40,744 bases of DNA from Mesorhizobium sp. WSM3626. Lineage in GTDB: Bacteria > Pseudomonadota > Alphaproteobacteria > Rhizobiales > Rhizobiaceae. A program made the translations under genes and the position numbers. This document shows, one piece after another, positions 16,594 to 23,683 of this stretch. The stretch covers positions 641 to 41,384 of the forward strand of contig NZ_AZUY01000053.1 of the NCBI RefSeq assembly GCF_000513935.1. The letters are read 5' to 3'. Under the pieces are notes generated by a model, which was not told where the DNA came from, searched no databases, and worked only from the letters and a program-made list of their open reading frames with translations. The first letter of the stretch is position 1; each line of letters starts with the position of its first letter.

Positions 16594-17649
16594 ATGGCGC
16601 GGATCGTTATCCTCGGCGCCGGCGTCATGGGCTCTGCCATGACCCTTCCGGCCGCTCACGCGGGTAACCGCATCACTCTCGTTGGCACCCATCTCGATGA
16701 GGAAATCATTGGCTCCGTGGCGGGCACAGGTCATCATCCGCGCCTCAACATTACTCTACCTGGCGCAGTAACCGCCTGTTCCTGGACTGCCTTCGGGGCA
16801 GCGATGAAGGAGGGACCCGATCTGCTTGTACTCGGCGTCTCGTCGGCCGGCGTTCCCTGGGCGATCGACCGCATTGCTGAGAGCATCAAGTCGCCAGTGC
16901 CGATACTGATGATCACAAAAGGACTCGCCGCGAGCGACGCAGGCATTGAAATCCTGCCACATCTGCTCGCTCGCGAGATTGAACGGCGCACCGCCTTGAC
17001 GATCCCAGTGATGGCTGTCGGCGGACCCTGCATTGCCGGCGAGCTGGCGGCACAGCGTGATACCTCAGTGATTGTGGCCGGGCACGATCCGGACCAGATT
17101 GCTGCGGCGTCCCACATTCTGCGAGCTCCCTTCTATCACATGCGACCGTCGTCCGATCTCGTCGGTGTCGAGATCTGCGCCGCTTTCAAGAATTTCTACA
17201 CGCTGGCGGTTGGCGCTCCGATCGGACTGCTGGAGCGCGACCACAAGGCGCCAAATGGTGCCCTCATGCACAACCTTGCCTCGTCCCTTTTTTCGCAATC
17301 GCTCGCCGAGATGGCCATTTTGGTCGAAGCCCTGGGCGGAAGAATCGAAACAGTGCAGGGACTGGCTGGCTCCGGTGATCTTTATGTGACCTGCCAAGCC
17401 GGCCGCAATGGCCGCATGGGACGCTTGCTTGGCCGCGGCTTGCCTTATTCCGTAGCCAAGCGGGAACATATGAGCTCGGACACGGTCGAGGGCGCGCAAC
17501 TGGCGCTGGATCTTGGCCAAACATTGGAGAAAATGATGGCGCAAGGTTTACTTCCGGGCGATCACCTGCCGCTGACGGCTGCCATCATCGACGCGATTTG
17601 CCATGATGCCCCGCTGGGCTTGTCCTTCGACCGCTATCACCGGTGCTAA
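16594..17649 (+). CDS. glycerol-3-phosphate dehydrogenase-like protein (GpsA family)
   Basis: The 351-aa product begins with a Rossmann fold (MARIVILGAGVMGSAMTLPA). It contains the GpsA-like landmarks ILMITKGL, VGGPCIAGELA, the catalytic-Lys region EICAAFKNFYTLAVG and GLAGSGDLYVTCQAGRNGRMGRLLGRG. Housekeeping GpsA reduces dihydroxyacetone phosphate to sn-glycerol 3-phosphate. This copy diverges in the substrate loop (NGALMHNLASSLFSQSLAEM instead of the usual N-A-R-A-A-L), so it is probably a catabolic paralogue with an altered substrate. Its ATG follows the ATPase stop codon directly, with a ggagag site inside that gene. Together with the EgsA-like gene it could relay a C3 or C4 polyol phosphate through a ketose phosphate. 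Confidence 0.83.
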   Translation: MARIVILGAGVMGSAMTLPAAHAGNRITLVGTHLDEEIIGSVAGTGHHPRLNITLPGAVTACSWTAFGAAMKEGPDLLVLGVSSAGVPWAIDRIAESIKSPVPILMITKGLAASDAGIEILPHLLAREIERRTALTIPVMAVGGPCIAGELAAQRDTSVIVAGHDPDQIAAASHILRAPFYHMRPSSDLVGVEICAAFKNFYTLAVGAPIGLLERDHKAPNGALMHNLASSLFSQSLAEMAILVEALGGRIETVQGLAGSGDLYVTCQAGRNGRMGRLLGRGLPYSVAKREHMSSDTVEGAQLALDLGQTLEKMMAQGLLPGDHLPLTAAIIDAICHDAPLGLSFDRYHRC

Positions 17650-17739
17650 GGACGATGCCAGAAAGTCAACCAACGCTTCATATCGATTCGGACACGGCGC
17701 CGCCGAGCCGTTCGTAGCCCGCGCAGTGGACAGAATGTT

Positions 17740-18741
17740 GTGATGGAGAAACCACCCCGAAAAAAACGTGATGGCCGCCATGCCGTAACCAGCTCCGTCT
17801 CGACCGATCGTGAGGAAGGGCTCCTCGTCCGCGCCGCCTGGCTGGCTTATGTCGGAGACCTCACGCAAGCCCAAATCGCCAAGTCCCTTGGCCTAACTCG
17901 CCTTCGCGTCAACCGAATGCTGGCGCAGGCCCGCGAGCGGGGGATAGTTCAGATCCGCATCAATTCGAAGGTGGCGAACTGCATTGAGTTGGAGAACCGG
18001 TTGCGTCATAGCTACGGCGTCTCGGATCCGATCGTGGTTCCGACACCGCCCGATCCTGCTCTGCTACCCCAAGTCATCGCAGCCGCCGCCGGGCAAGCCC
18101 TGTCGCTCAGGATCCGCGACGGGATTTCGGTGGGCGTCGGATGGGGTCGCACGCTCCAACTCAGCCTCCGGTCGGTGACTGTACGTCCGGTCAAAGGGAT
18201 GTCCGTCGTTTCCTTGCTCGGCGGACTGACGCGCGGGTCGGCGATCAACATCTATGAGATGGCGTCGCGGCTCGCTGCGCTCTACGAGGCGGAATGTTTC
18301 TACATCGCCGCACCGGTGTTCACCGATACCGAGGCCACGCGCGATCTGCTGATGCGCCAGTCGATTCTGGAAGACGCCTTCACACATGCCCGCGACGTCG
18401 ATGCCGCTTTCGTCTCGGTCGGTGCGGTGCATAAGGACGCAACCATTTTTCGGATCGGGCTGATAGGCGAGGACGATCTCATATCGCTGCACCAGGCAGG
18501 CGCCGTCGGCGATATTTGCGGCCACTGGATCGATGCCGATGGACAGCTCGTCGATCACCCGCTCAACCATCGTGTGATAGGCCTCGCTCCTGAAAGCCTG
18601 CGCGACATCGACACCGTCATCCTGCCCTCCGGTGGCCTCGACAAGGTTCCGGTGCTGCGCGCGGTGCTGCGTCTCGGTGTCGTCGATGTTTTGATCACGG
18701 ACGAGCAAACCGCCGCGGCGATCCTTGCAGAAAAGCCCTAG
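17740..18741 (+). CDS. SorC/DeoR-type sugar-binding transcriptional regulator
   Basis: The 333-aa product has an N-terminal helix-turn-helix (WLAYVGDLTQAQIAKSLGLTRLRVNRMLAQARERGIVQI, here named by its two helices around residues 30-65). A C-terminal SorC-type ligand-binding domain follows (GVGWGRTLQ, VVSLLGGLTRG, CFYIAAPVFTDTEA, AFVSVGAVHKDATIFRIG, a GDICGHWIDADGQ loop). Such regulators bind a phosphorylated sugar or polyol and control the adjacent operon. Its position 90 nt after the last enzyme gene, on the same strand, suggests autogenous control of the 9-17.6 kb operon. A candidate operator region is at 9001-9070. Confidence 0.87.
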   Translation: MMEKPPRKKRDGRHAVTSSVSTDREEGLLVRAAWLAYVGDLTQAQIAKSLGLTRLRVNRMLAQARERGIVQIRINSKVANCIELENRLRHSYGVSDPIVVPTPPDPALLPQVIAAAAGQALSLRIRDGISVGVGWGRTLQLSLRSVTVRPVKGMSVVSLLGGLTRGSAINIYEMASRLAALYEAECFYIAAPVFTDTEATRDLLMRQSILEDAFTHARDVDAAFVSVGAVHKDATIFRIGLIGEDDLISLHQAGAVGDICGHWIDADGQLVDHPLNHRVIGLAPESLRDIDTVILPSGGLDKVPVLRAVLRLGVVDVLITDEQTAAAILAEKP

Positions 18742-18847
18742 CTTAGACGGACCTTTGGCATCGGTTGCCAAAGATCGAGTGAAACAGCGCCTTGCGCGCG
18801 GCTGCAACGGGCCAGGACAAAGCCAGGACCACCTTCTTATTCAGTGG

Positions 18848-18876
18848 TCGCAGGGTCAATCCCTGCATCGCCTACC
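18848..18876 (+). other. possible tRNA 3'-end remnant (attachment-site-like)
   Basis: The stretch gcaggg-tcaat-ccctgc followed by atcgcctacca resembles a tRNA T-arm with one loop base missing plus an acceptor end with CCA. No tRNA body is visible upstream. A tyrosine-recombinase remnant lies 630 bp downstream, as expected next to a tRNA-targeted integration site. Weak evidence only. Confidence 0.22.
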
Positions 18877-18958
18877 AGCCAGCGCACCGATCCCGTTGGA
18901 TATCACGCTCAAAGCGTCCACTGAAAAAGGCAACTGGCGCGAACTTATCGCATGACCG

Positions 18959-19129
18959 CTAAATCAGTCCTCTGCGAACGTTCAGGTGAGTGAACGCCGT
19001 CACCAGGATTGCACCGACCATGAAGTAGAGCGTGGGAATGGCGTGGCCGTTGTGGAACTGGAAACCAGCACAAAGGAGGGCTAGGACAACGGCGAGAAAG
19101 GCGGTTAGACGCGAGACGTTATCCGACAT
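18959..19129 (-). CDS. 56-aa small membrane protein
   Basis: This short frame begins MSDNVSRLTAFLAVVLALLC, continues AGFQFHNGHAIP, then LYFMVGAILVTAFTHLNVRR, and stops at 18959-18961. It has two well-formed hydrophobic helices (about residues 9-22 and 34-47) joined by a polar turn, with a basic C-terminus. The hairpin-like topology, GC-rich third positions and clean length suggest a real small inner-membrane protein. The ribosome-binding site is weak. The start MSD-N resembles that of the small membrane peptide at 20566-20682 (MSDKGNGG). Function unknown. Confidence 0.6.
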   Translation of the reverse strand: MSDNVSRLTAFLAVVLALLCAGFQFHNGHAIPTLYFMVGAILVTAFTHLNVRRGLI

Positions 19130-19504
19130 GGGGCGACCTTTGAAAACGGGTGGCCGCCCTCAATCGGCCGCGCGCTCTATAAAGCGCTTTGCACCGTCCT
19201 GCAAGCTCGGCCTGGTGCAGGCTCTTGGCCCGACACAACCCGACGCTCACAGGTTCTCCACTGTGCCCTGTTGGGGGCGGAGCGGGCTGGCGAAGCCCGT
19301 GATGACACATTTGCCACTCTGGCGCCTCCCGTGGACTGGTGCGGGCCGGGCATGGCGGGTATCGAAATCCTGCCGTCGAACACGCTCCTGATCCTCGCAA
19401 TCTCGCTACGCGAATAGCCGCGACCAGAACCTGCCGAGTGCACACCAATTTACGCAGAATACGACCCTTTTCGCCACGTTTCGATCTCTCAGTGCACACG
19501 GAGC
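19130..19504. other. intergenic, no gene supported
   Basis: Frames on both strands are Cys/Arg/Pro rich and unlike coding sequence. Nothing recognisable except the approach to the integrase remnant. Confidence 0.45.
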
Positions 19505-19665
19505 GCACACAAAAAACGGCCACCTACACGAAACTCTCGTCCGGCTCCTGGCGTGTCCAAGTCCGTCGCAAAGATCGCTACGTCAGCGACCTTCCTGCGC
19601 CGCGACGACGCACGGTGCTGGGCGACCGAAACCGAGCGCCAGGTCGATCGCGGTGAGACGCCGAC
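19505..19665 (+). pseudogene. N-terminal remnant of a tyrosine recombinase (phage-type integrase)
   Basis: One frame reads TYTKLSSGSWRVQVRRKDRYVSD. A one-base shift then continues TFLRRDDARCWATETERQVD followed by RGETPTK, which is the typical arm-binding/N-terminal region of phage-type integrases. The frame change lies near 19588-19592, and no core-binding or catalytic domain follows. It is a dead fragment marking an old integration event. Confidence 0.65.
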
Positions 19666-19746
19666 CAAGTCTCCAGCTTGGCCTTGAGCAATTCGACCTC
19701 TTGCCGGAAATATTCCCGTTTGAGCAAAAGGGTCTGTGCCCGGCTC

Positions 19747-19977
19747 TCAAGAGTATTCGGGTAGCCCAGACCCGGCTCTCGATAAGATTCGCGAGAGGCA
19801 GTGCCAGTTCGCCTCGAGGAATATACGTGACACGCCCCAGAGCAAAGCCGCAATCTGCAGGCACCGCGCCGCCCACCAGGTTTTGTCGATATCAAGGTCG
19901 ACGGCGCCCTCTTTCCACGGCGTCCATCCCTTGCCAGGCCGCTCGGTCAGATCACAATCGCGCATGCCGCAGATCAT
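19747..19977 (-). CDS. hypothetical protein or gene remnant
   Basis: The frame reads MICGMRDCDLTERPGKGWTP then WKEGAVDLDIDKTWWAARCL, and ends GSGLPEYS. It follows the DUF768 gene on the same strand after a 14-nt gap. A different frame just downstream (19675-19751) encodes a coiled-coil-like LESRAQTLLLKREYFRQEVE, so the locus may be a longer gene broken by a frameshift. No family recognised. Confidence 0.3.
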   Translation of the reverse strand: MICGMRDCDLTERPGKGWTPWKEGAVDLDIDKTWWAARCLQIAALLWGVSRIFLEANWHCLSRILSRAGSGLPEYS

Positions 19978-19991
19978 GCTTAAGTCGCGAC

Positions 19992-20222
19992 TTATTGCCA
20001 AGCCTCGGGCAAACTGCCATCGCGGTGCTGCATCGCCTCCGCGATCACTGCGAAGACGCTGCCGACTTCCTCATAGATCTCGCTTACCGCGACGCCCTCT
20101 CGGTCCGCAGCTTCCATCACCTGGTCAACTAGATCGTTTATCGCGGCCGGGTCGTCGGTCACCGCATCAGGCAGATGCTCTGCCATCCACCGGTCGAGGA
20201 AATTGGCGCCGCGTGTGCTCAT
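19992..20222 (-). CDS. DUF768-family small protein
   Basis: The 76-aa product begins MSTRGANFLDRWMAEHLPDA and continues with an acidic helical body (VTDDPAAINDLVDQVMEAAD, REGVAVSEIYEEVGSVFAVI, AEAMQHRDG), which is the DUF768 pattern I know from Mesorhizobium genomes. Function is unknown. The size and the N-terminal 'RG-NFLDRW' motif are as expected, so it looks intact. A GGAAC-N18-TT promoter-like site ends only 7 nt before the ATG, predicting a leaderless, stress-regulated transcript. Confidence 0.85.
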   Translation of the reverse strand: MSTRGANFLDRWMAEHLPDAVTDDPAAINDLVDQVMEAADREGVAVSEIYEEVGSVFAVIAEAMQHRDGSLPEAWQ

Positions 20223-20229
20223 TTTCCAT

Positions 20230-20254
20230 AAGTAGCCGGCGCATATTAGGTTCC
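20230..20254 (-). promoter_or_regulatory. RpoE2/EcfG-like promoter of the DUF768 gene, leaderless geometry
   Basis: On the minus strand GGAAC (20254-20250), an 18-nt spacer and TT (20231-20230) match the rhizobial stress-promoter pattern. The start codon follows after 7 nt, the same distance as at 1881 and 30282. Confidence 0.5.
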
Positions 20255-20448
20255 GCTAGAATACAGGGGGCGCTGGGATCAAAGGGAACCCAATTAGGCA
20301 GATTCATCTACGTCAGCCCCTCTAAGGAACCTCGCCAGAACAGCGGTCGGTGATGCAGCAACGAAATTGCCTGTCACCGCCGATCGGCTGACCCCTTAGT
20401 TCGTTCGGATGCTTTGTGCGAGCTGCCTTAAAGAGCGCATAAACCCTT

Positions 20449-20537
20449 AGCCGGCGAGACGACGCGGCCCCCCGCTAATCTCGCCGGTTAGGCTCGGCGT
20501 CCTTCAGGCAACCCTCTTGCTTCATGGCGCCGAGCCG
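20449..20537. repeat. two adjacent hairpins in an intergenic region
   Basis: Inverted repeats ccggcgaga/tctcgccgg (20452-20460 and 20480-20488) and ggctcggcg/cgccgagcc (20492-20500 and 20528-20536) follow each other. The surrounding 20255-20565 has no gene I can support. The two hairpins could be a structured RNA or terminators, but no T-run is present. Confidence 0.4.
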
Positions 20538-20565
20538 ACAAGACTCTGCTTGCCTTGACACTGCG

Positions 20566-20682
20566 CTACCCAGGCCAGAACGCTGCTGTCCCGAAGATCA
20601 CGGCAATTCCGAGTGCCGCTAATGCCATGATCGCGACCATTGTGGCCTCGAACGGGCCACCGCCATTCCCTTTGTCCGACAT
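20566..20682 (-). CDS. 38-aa small membrane peptide
   Basis: The frame begins MSDKGNGGGPFEATMVAIMA, continues LAALGIAVIFGTAAFWPG and stops at 20566-20568. It is a polar Gly-rich N-terminus followed by one strong transmembrane helix. Clean codon use and a plausible length support a small inner-membrane peptide; the ribosome-binding site (ggaa, about 10 nt upstream) is modest. Function unknown. Confidence 0.55.
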   Translation of the reverse strand: MSDKGNGGGPFEATMVAIMALAALGIAVIFGTAAFWPG

Positions 20683-20928
20683 TATGGGTGATTCCAACAC
20701 ACGCCACCAACCGTCGTGTGCCGGCCTCGTGAGGTCACTTACAAGTGTTAATCGTCTTCCTTGTATCTTGCAGGGAGGCCTTGCGATATCGCGGCCGCTC
20801 GCTTGTCGAGCGCCGCCTGCAAGCGTGCAGCGACGACAAGGATGCTATCAGGGATCGGTTGAGGGTTCAGCCTGGGTCATGGCTGGACTAACATTTGTTT
20901 CCCGGGAATGTTCCCGCTCGCCGGCACC

Positions 20929-20953
20929 GGAACCAAAGCGGAATATGACGATT
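20929..20953 (+). promoter_or_regulatory. RpoE2/EcfG-like promoter upstream of the 20988 gene
   Basis: GGAAC at 20929-20933, 18-nt spacer, TT at 20952-20953; the ATG lies 34 nt further down with its own ggaaggga-type site. The pattern fits but the -10 side is weak (gaTT). Confidence 0.35.
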
Positions 20954-20987
20954 TCCTAATGGAAGGGACCGCAACGGACGCAAAACA

Positions 20988-21191
20988 ATGGTTGAAATTT
21001 TCGAGATGGAGCTTGCCAAGGCCAGGCTGAGTGTAAACCAAGCTGAATCCGAACTCACACGTGTCGAACGGATGTTGAACAAGCGATATGGCGTGGGCAT
21101 CGACATCACCCTCTGCGACACCGTACGAGACGCGCAAAGACGGGTCGCTGAAGCCAGAGAGCAGCTGATGAAGGTGAAGGCCGGCGCCTAA
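20988..21191 (+). CDS. small helical protein, paralogue of the gene at 26746
   Basis: The 67-aa product (MVEIFEMELAKARLSVNQAE ... MLNKRYGVGIDITLCDTVRD ... AREQLMKVKAG) aligns along its whole length with the protein at 26746 (EMAAARQRV, MLDDNHGIAISLALCSRIRA, ARRRLLKI). Both are two charged helices flanking a conserved G-I-x-I/S-L-C segment with a single Cys. The helical hairpin suggests a dimerising or binding module. It lies 8 nt before the 21200 gene and is likely co-transcribed with it. Function unknown. Confidence 0.7.
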   Translation: MVEIFEMELAKARLSVNQAESELTRVERMLNKRYGVGIDITLCDTVRDAQRRVAEAREQLMKVKAGA

Positions 21192-21199
21192 GCTCGCCG

Positions 21200-21505
21200 T
21201 TGGCCCGCATCAACATCGGCGATGAGGTCGCCATCACCGCGACCGTTCGGCGGGGGGTGACGGAGGACCGGGTGAGCGTTTCCATCCCGTCTTATGGGCA
21301 GCCGCATTCGGTCATCGACACATCAACAAACGTGCAGAAGGGGCAGCACATCGAGTCGATCGGCAACGTTACGCACCTACTCGACAAAAACCGCGTAACG
21401 GTCAACCTGGGCATTCCCGTGACCGTCGATGCCGCTGTCGCCAGGCTGGTGAATGCCTACAAGCCGCCGACCAGAAAGGCGCCGCTGGTGGACAAGCCGA
21501 CATGA
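21200..21505 (+). CDS. small beta-rich protein, intact member of the 'INIGDEVAITATVRR' family
   Basis: The 101-aa product is the fullest of three related sequences in the window (truncated copy at 4926; C-terminal relic at 700). Alternating hydrophobic strands (INIGDEVAITATVRR, DRVSVSIPSYG, HIESIGNVTHL, NRVTVNLGIPVTVD) suggest a small beta-barrel. The C-terminal KPPTRKAPLVDKPT is Pro/Lys rich and probably disordered. The apparent start is TTG at 21200; the copy at 4926 uses ATG and one more residue (MAKG). Function unknown. Confidence 0.65.
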   Translation: MARINIGDEVAITATVRRGVTEDRVSVSIPSYGQPHSVIDTSTNVQKGQHIESIGNVTHLLDKNRVTVNLGIPVTVDAAVARLVNAYKPPTRKAPLVDKPT

Positions 21506-21749
21506 GGGCGGGCCGCCAACCTGCAACCAAGGAACCGCAACAGAATCGCTCATGCCGTCCGACAAACGAAAGGGAAGGTTCGGTTTCGCCCTTGGTCTCC
21601 GTGACACGCACCCAGTTTTCCTCCTGACGCCATAATGTGAAAGGCTGGCCCATGTGTGCCCCTGCCGCCTTGAAGGGAAGCTGTGCCATGAGCATGCTCG
21701 AAGACACCACCGATCCGCTGGCCCTGATCTCAACCTGATATTGCGGCAT
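21402..21749 (-). CDS. hypothetical protein, C-terminus uncertain
   Basis: The minus-strand frame begins MPQYQVEIRASGSVVSSSML and includes HMGQPFTLWRQEENWVRVTE, which is plausible protein. A ggggggcgac stretch precedes the ATG. The last third, which overlaps the plus-strand 21200 gene, is Cys/Ala/Pro rich and looks like shadow sequence, so the real gene may end earlier or be frameshifted. No family recognised. Confidence 0.4.
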   Translation of the reverse strand: MPQYQVEIRASGSVVSSSMLMAQLPFKAAGAHMGQPFTLWRQEENWVRVTETKGETEPSLSFVGRHERFCCGSLVAGWRPALMSACPPAAPFWSAACRHSPAWRQRHRRSRECPG

Positions 21750-21805
21750 GTCGCCCCCCGGGGATTGCTGTACCGTGAGTCAATCAGCTTTAGCTAAAAC
21801 AGTCC

Positions 21806-21830
21806 GGAACTTTTGCCATGGCGGGATGTT
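21806..21830 (+). promoter_or_regulatory. RpoE2/EcfG-like promoter near the zinc-ribbon gene
   Basis: GGAAC at 21806-21810, 18-nt spacer, TT at 21829-21830; the ATG at 21840 follows after 9 nt, again close to a leaderless arrangement. Confidence 0.35.
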
Positions 21831-21839
21831 GCTGGCCGC

Positions 21840-22028
21840 ATGACGAAGCCTTCAGACCTTGGACCGCCCATTAAGGGCAACCCGCACGAGCCCTCCGAGG
21901 AGGGCGACCTTTTCTATAAGTGCAAGATCTGCGGACAGCCGGTCGACATGCGCGATCTGCGTCAGGTGATGTGGCACGAGAAGCCGAGGCATGAGCGGCT
22001 GAAGCCCGAAGTCGTCAAAGGCTCCTGA
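21840..22028 (+). CDS. small CxxC/HxxxxH zinc-finger-like protein
   Basis: The ATG at 21840 (MTKPSDLGPPIKGNPHEPSE) is preferred over the one at 21813. The 62-aa product contains YKCKICGQPVDMRDL, then VMWHEKPRHERL: a C-x2-C pair followed by H-x4-H, which could bind one zinc in a C2H2-like fold. The remainder is charged. Such one-finger proteins are common hypotheticals in Hyphomicrobiales; DNA or protein binding is inference. A repeat palindrome follows immediately after the stop. Confidence 0.7.
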   Translation: MTKPSDLGPPIKGNPHEPSEEGDLFYKCKICGQPVDMRDLRQVMWHEKPRHERLKPEVVKGS

Positions 22029-22063
22029 AACGCAAAAAGCCCGCCGGTCGGAGCCAGCGGCTC
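22028..22063. repeat. dispersed palindrome, copy near 3609
   Basis: The sequence aaacgcaaaaagcccgccgg plus gagccagcgg matches the palindrome at 3609-3645. It directly follows the zinc-finger gene and may act as its terminator; on the minus strand it also has a T-run. Confidence 0.55.
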
Positions 22064-22125
22064 AACGACAGAATGGTTGCTCACAGCCGGCGAACCGCCC
22101 TATGATCGGCAGGGTTGGGAATAAG

Positions 22126-22737
22126 ATGGCGCCAAGGTTCATAGCAAAGCAGCTTTCCTGGCCGGCTGGTATTGCCGGCTGGCTCGTCCGAGCTGGTATG
22201 AACCGGGGCAACGCCCGGCTGAACAACTTCGCTCTCGATCAATTACAGCTGGTTCCGAAAGATCGAGTGCTGGAAGTCGGTTTCGGCGGCGGCGCAGCAG
22301 TGCAGCGCCTTCTCCCTGGCGCGTCATTCGTGTGCGGTGTTGATCGCTCCCGCGATGTGGTGAGCGCTGCCGCTCGCCAGTTTGCCGATGCGGTGCGCGA
22401 CGGACGAGCAGAGTTTCACGTCGGCGCGGTTGAAAAGCTGCCCTTGCCGGATGCGACATTCGACAAAGCCCTCAGCGTCCACACAGTATACTTCTGGCAA
22501 AGCCTGAAAGCCGGATCTGCTGAGTTGGCACGAGTTCTCAGGCCCGGCGGGCGAATCGTTTTGGGCTTCCTTCCCAAGGCGCATATGGACCGGATGAACA
22601 TGCCAGCAGATATCTTCACCCCGCGTGAGCCGGACGAGATCACAGCTGCTCTGCAAGGTGTGGGGTTCAGCGAGACGGAGGTTCGAAAACCGAACTCGGA
22701 GACGGCATGGGCCGTCGCGACAGGTATACGAAACTGA
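22126..22737 (+). CDS. class I SAM-dependent methyltransferase
   Basis: The product of about 203 aa has motif I VLEVGFGGGAAVQRLL, an acidic strand end VCGVDRS, FHVGAVEKLPLPDATFDKAL (post-I/motif II) and ARVLRPGGRIVLGF (motif III), the standard Methyltransf_11 arrangement. The substrate is not predictable; family members act on quinones, lipids or small molecules. ATG 22126 has a ttggga site 6 nt upstream; an in-frame ATG at 22102 lacks one. It is alone on this strand between a repeat and the nuclease gene. Confidence 0.85.
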   Translation: MAPRFIAKQLSWPAGIAGWLVRAGMNRGNARLNNFALDQLQLVPKDRVLEVGFGGGAAVQRLLPGASFVCGVDRSRDVVSAAARQFADAVRDGRAEFHVGAVEKLPLPDATFDKALSVHTVYFWQSLKAGSAELARVLRPGGRIVLGFLPKAHMDRMNMPADIFTPREPDEITAALQGVGFSETEVRKPNSETAWAVATGIRN

Positions 22738-22738
22738 G

Positions 22739-22831
22739 CTATCCGCGTGCGGAACGCTGCGGCAACAAAGGTTCCAGCTGCTCTTTAGCATTCACTAATG
22801 CTGTCTGGACTCTCTCCCGCAATGGAAGCAT
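22739..22831 (-). CDS. possible 30-aa peptide or fragment
   Basis: The minus-strand frame MLPLRERVQTALVNAKEQLE then PLLPQRSARG is protein-like and helical and may be a tiny gene or the 3' end of a lost gene. No further support. Confidence 0.2.
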   Translation of the reverse strand: MLPLRERVQTALVNAKEQLEPLLPQRSARG

Positions 22832-22924
22832 TCTCTGCCCGGGAGACGGGCTTTGGGCAAAGACCAGCTTAATATAGGCGCCGATCAGGCTAAAAGGTGG
22901 CCCAAAGGCACGTCCGGAACGCCC

Positions 22925-23683
22925 ATGCGGCTGGTCTTGGTCACCGTGGCTGCTGCCGCTGCCTTCGCCACCCAATATGTCATGAACCATGGCGGATCGT
23001 TGCCATCGGCAATATCAACTTGGGTCGACCCTCTACCTCCGCCTTTGGGCGGGCGCGCCGCGGTCATCGATGGTGACACTGTCGAGATCGCTGGCCAGCG
23101 AATTCGCTTCAATGGCATCGATGCGCCGGAGAGCAAACAGTATTGCAATGACGCCAAGGGCTTCGAATATCCTTGCGGTCGACAAGCTGCCCAGGCCCTA
23201 GACGAATTCCTGGCTGCATCGAGACCGCTCTACTGCGGCTTCGTGGATCGCGACCGATACGGCCGGCTTGTCGGCGATTGCTACCGAGCCGATCTCAAAA
23301 GCGTCCAGAAGTGGCTTGTCGCACAGGGCCTCGCTCTAGACTGGCCCCGCTATTCGAAGGGGGCTTTCGCAACCGAGCAGGCGTCCGCTAAGGCGGCCAA
23401 GCGAGGCCTATGGCAGGGCCGCTTCGATCAGCCCTGGGACTGGCGAGCCGCCAATGCCGATAAGGTGGAGACGGTCAGCGAACAGTCAACCGGCTTCGGG
23501 CTTCTCGGCAACCTCACCTGCATCATCAAAGGCAACATCTCGATCAACACCGGAGAGCACATCTACCACGTTCCCGGCCAGGAGCATTACTGGGAGACGA
23601 AGATCAGCCCGCAGTATGGCGAGCGCTGGTTCTGCAGCGAGGCTGAGGCGCAAGCGGCCGGCTGGAGGAAAGCGCGGCGGTGA
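22925..23683 (+). CDS. secreted thermonuclease-family (SNase-like) protein
   Basis: The ATG at 22925 gives an N-terminal signal-anchor (MRLVLVTVAAAAAFATQYVM); a TTG at 22853 would add 24 polar residues. The SNase-like domain (about residues 42-165) carries the calcium/catalytic pattern DGDTVEI, the Arg of IRFNGIDAPE, the Glu of APES and the RDRYGRLVGD Arg. It also has a Cys pair (YCNDAKGFEYPCG) typical of rhizobial versions. The C-terminal region (about 195-252: CIIKGNISINTGEHIYHVPG then YWETKISPQYGERWFCSEAE) is a separate module often appended to these nucleases. It is likely exported. Its stop overlaps the next gene's start by 4 nt. Confidence 0.85.
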   Translation: MRLVLVTVAAAAAFATQYVMNHGGSLPSAISTWVDPLPPPLGGRAAVIDGDTVEIAGQRIRFNGIDAPESKQYCNDAKGFEYPCGRQAAQALDEFLAASRPLYCGFVDRDRYGRLVGDCYRADLKSVQKWLVAQGLALDWPRYSKGAFATEQASAKAAKRGLWQGRFDQPWDWRAANADKVETVSEQSTGFGLLGNLTCIIKGNISINTGEHIYHVPGQEHYWETKISPQYGERWFCSEAEAQAAGWRKARR

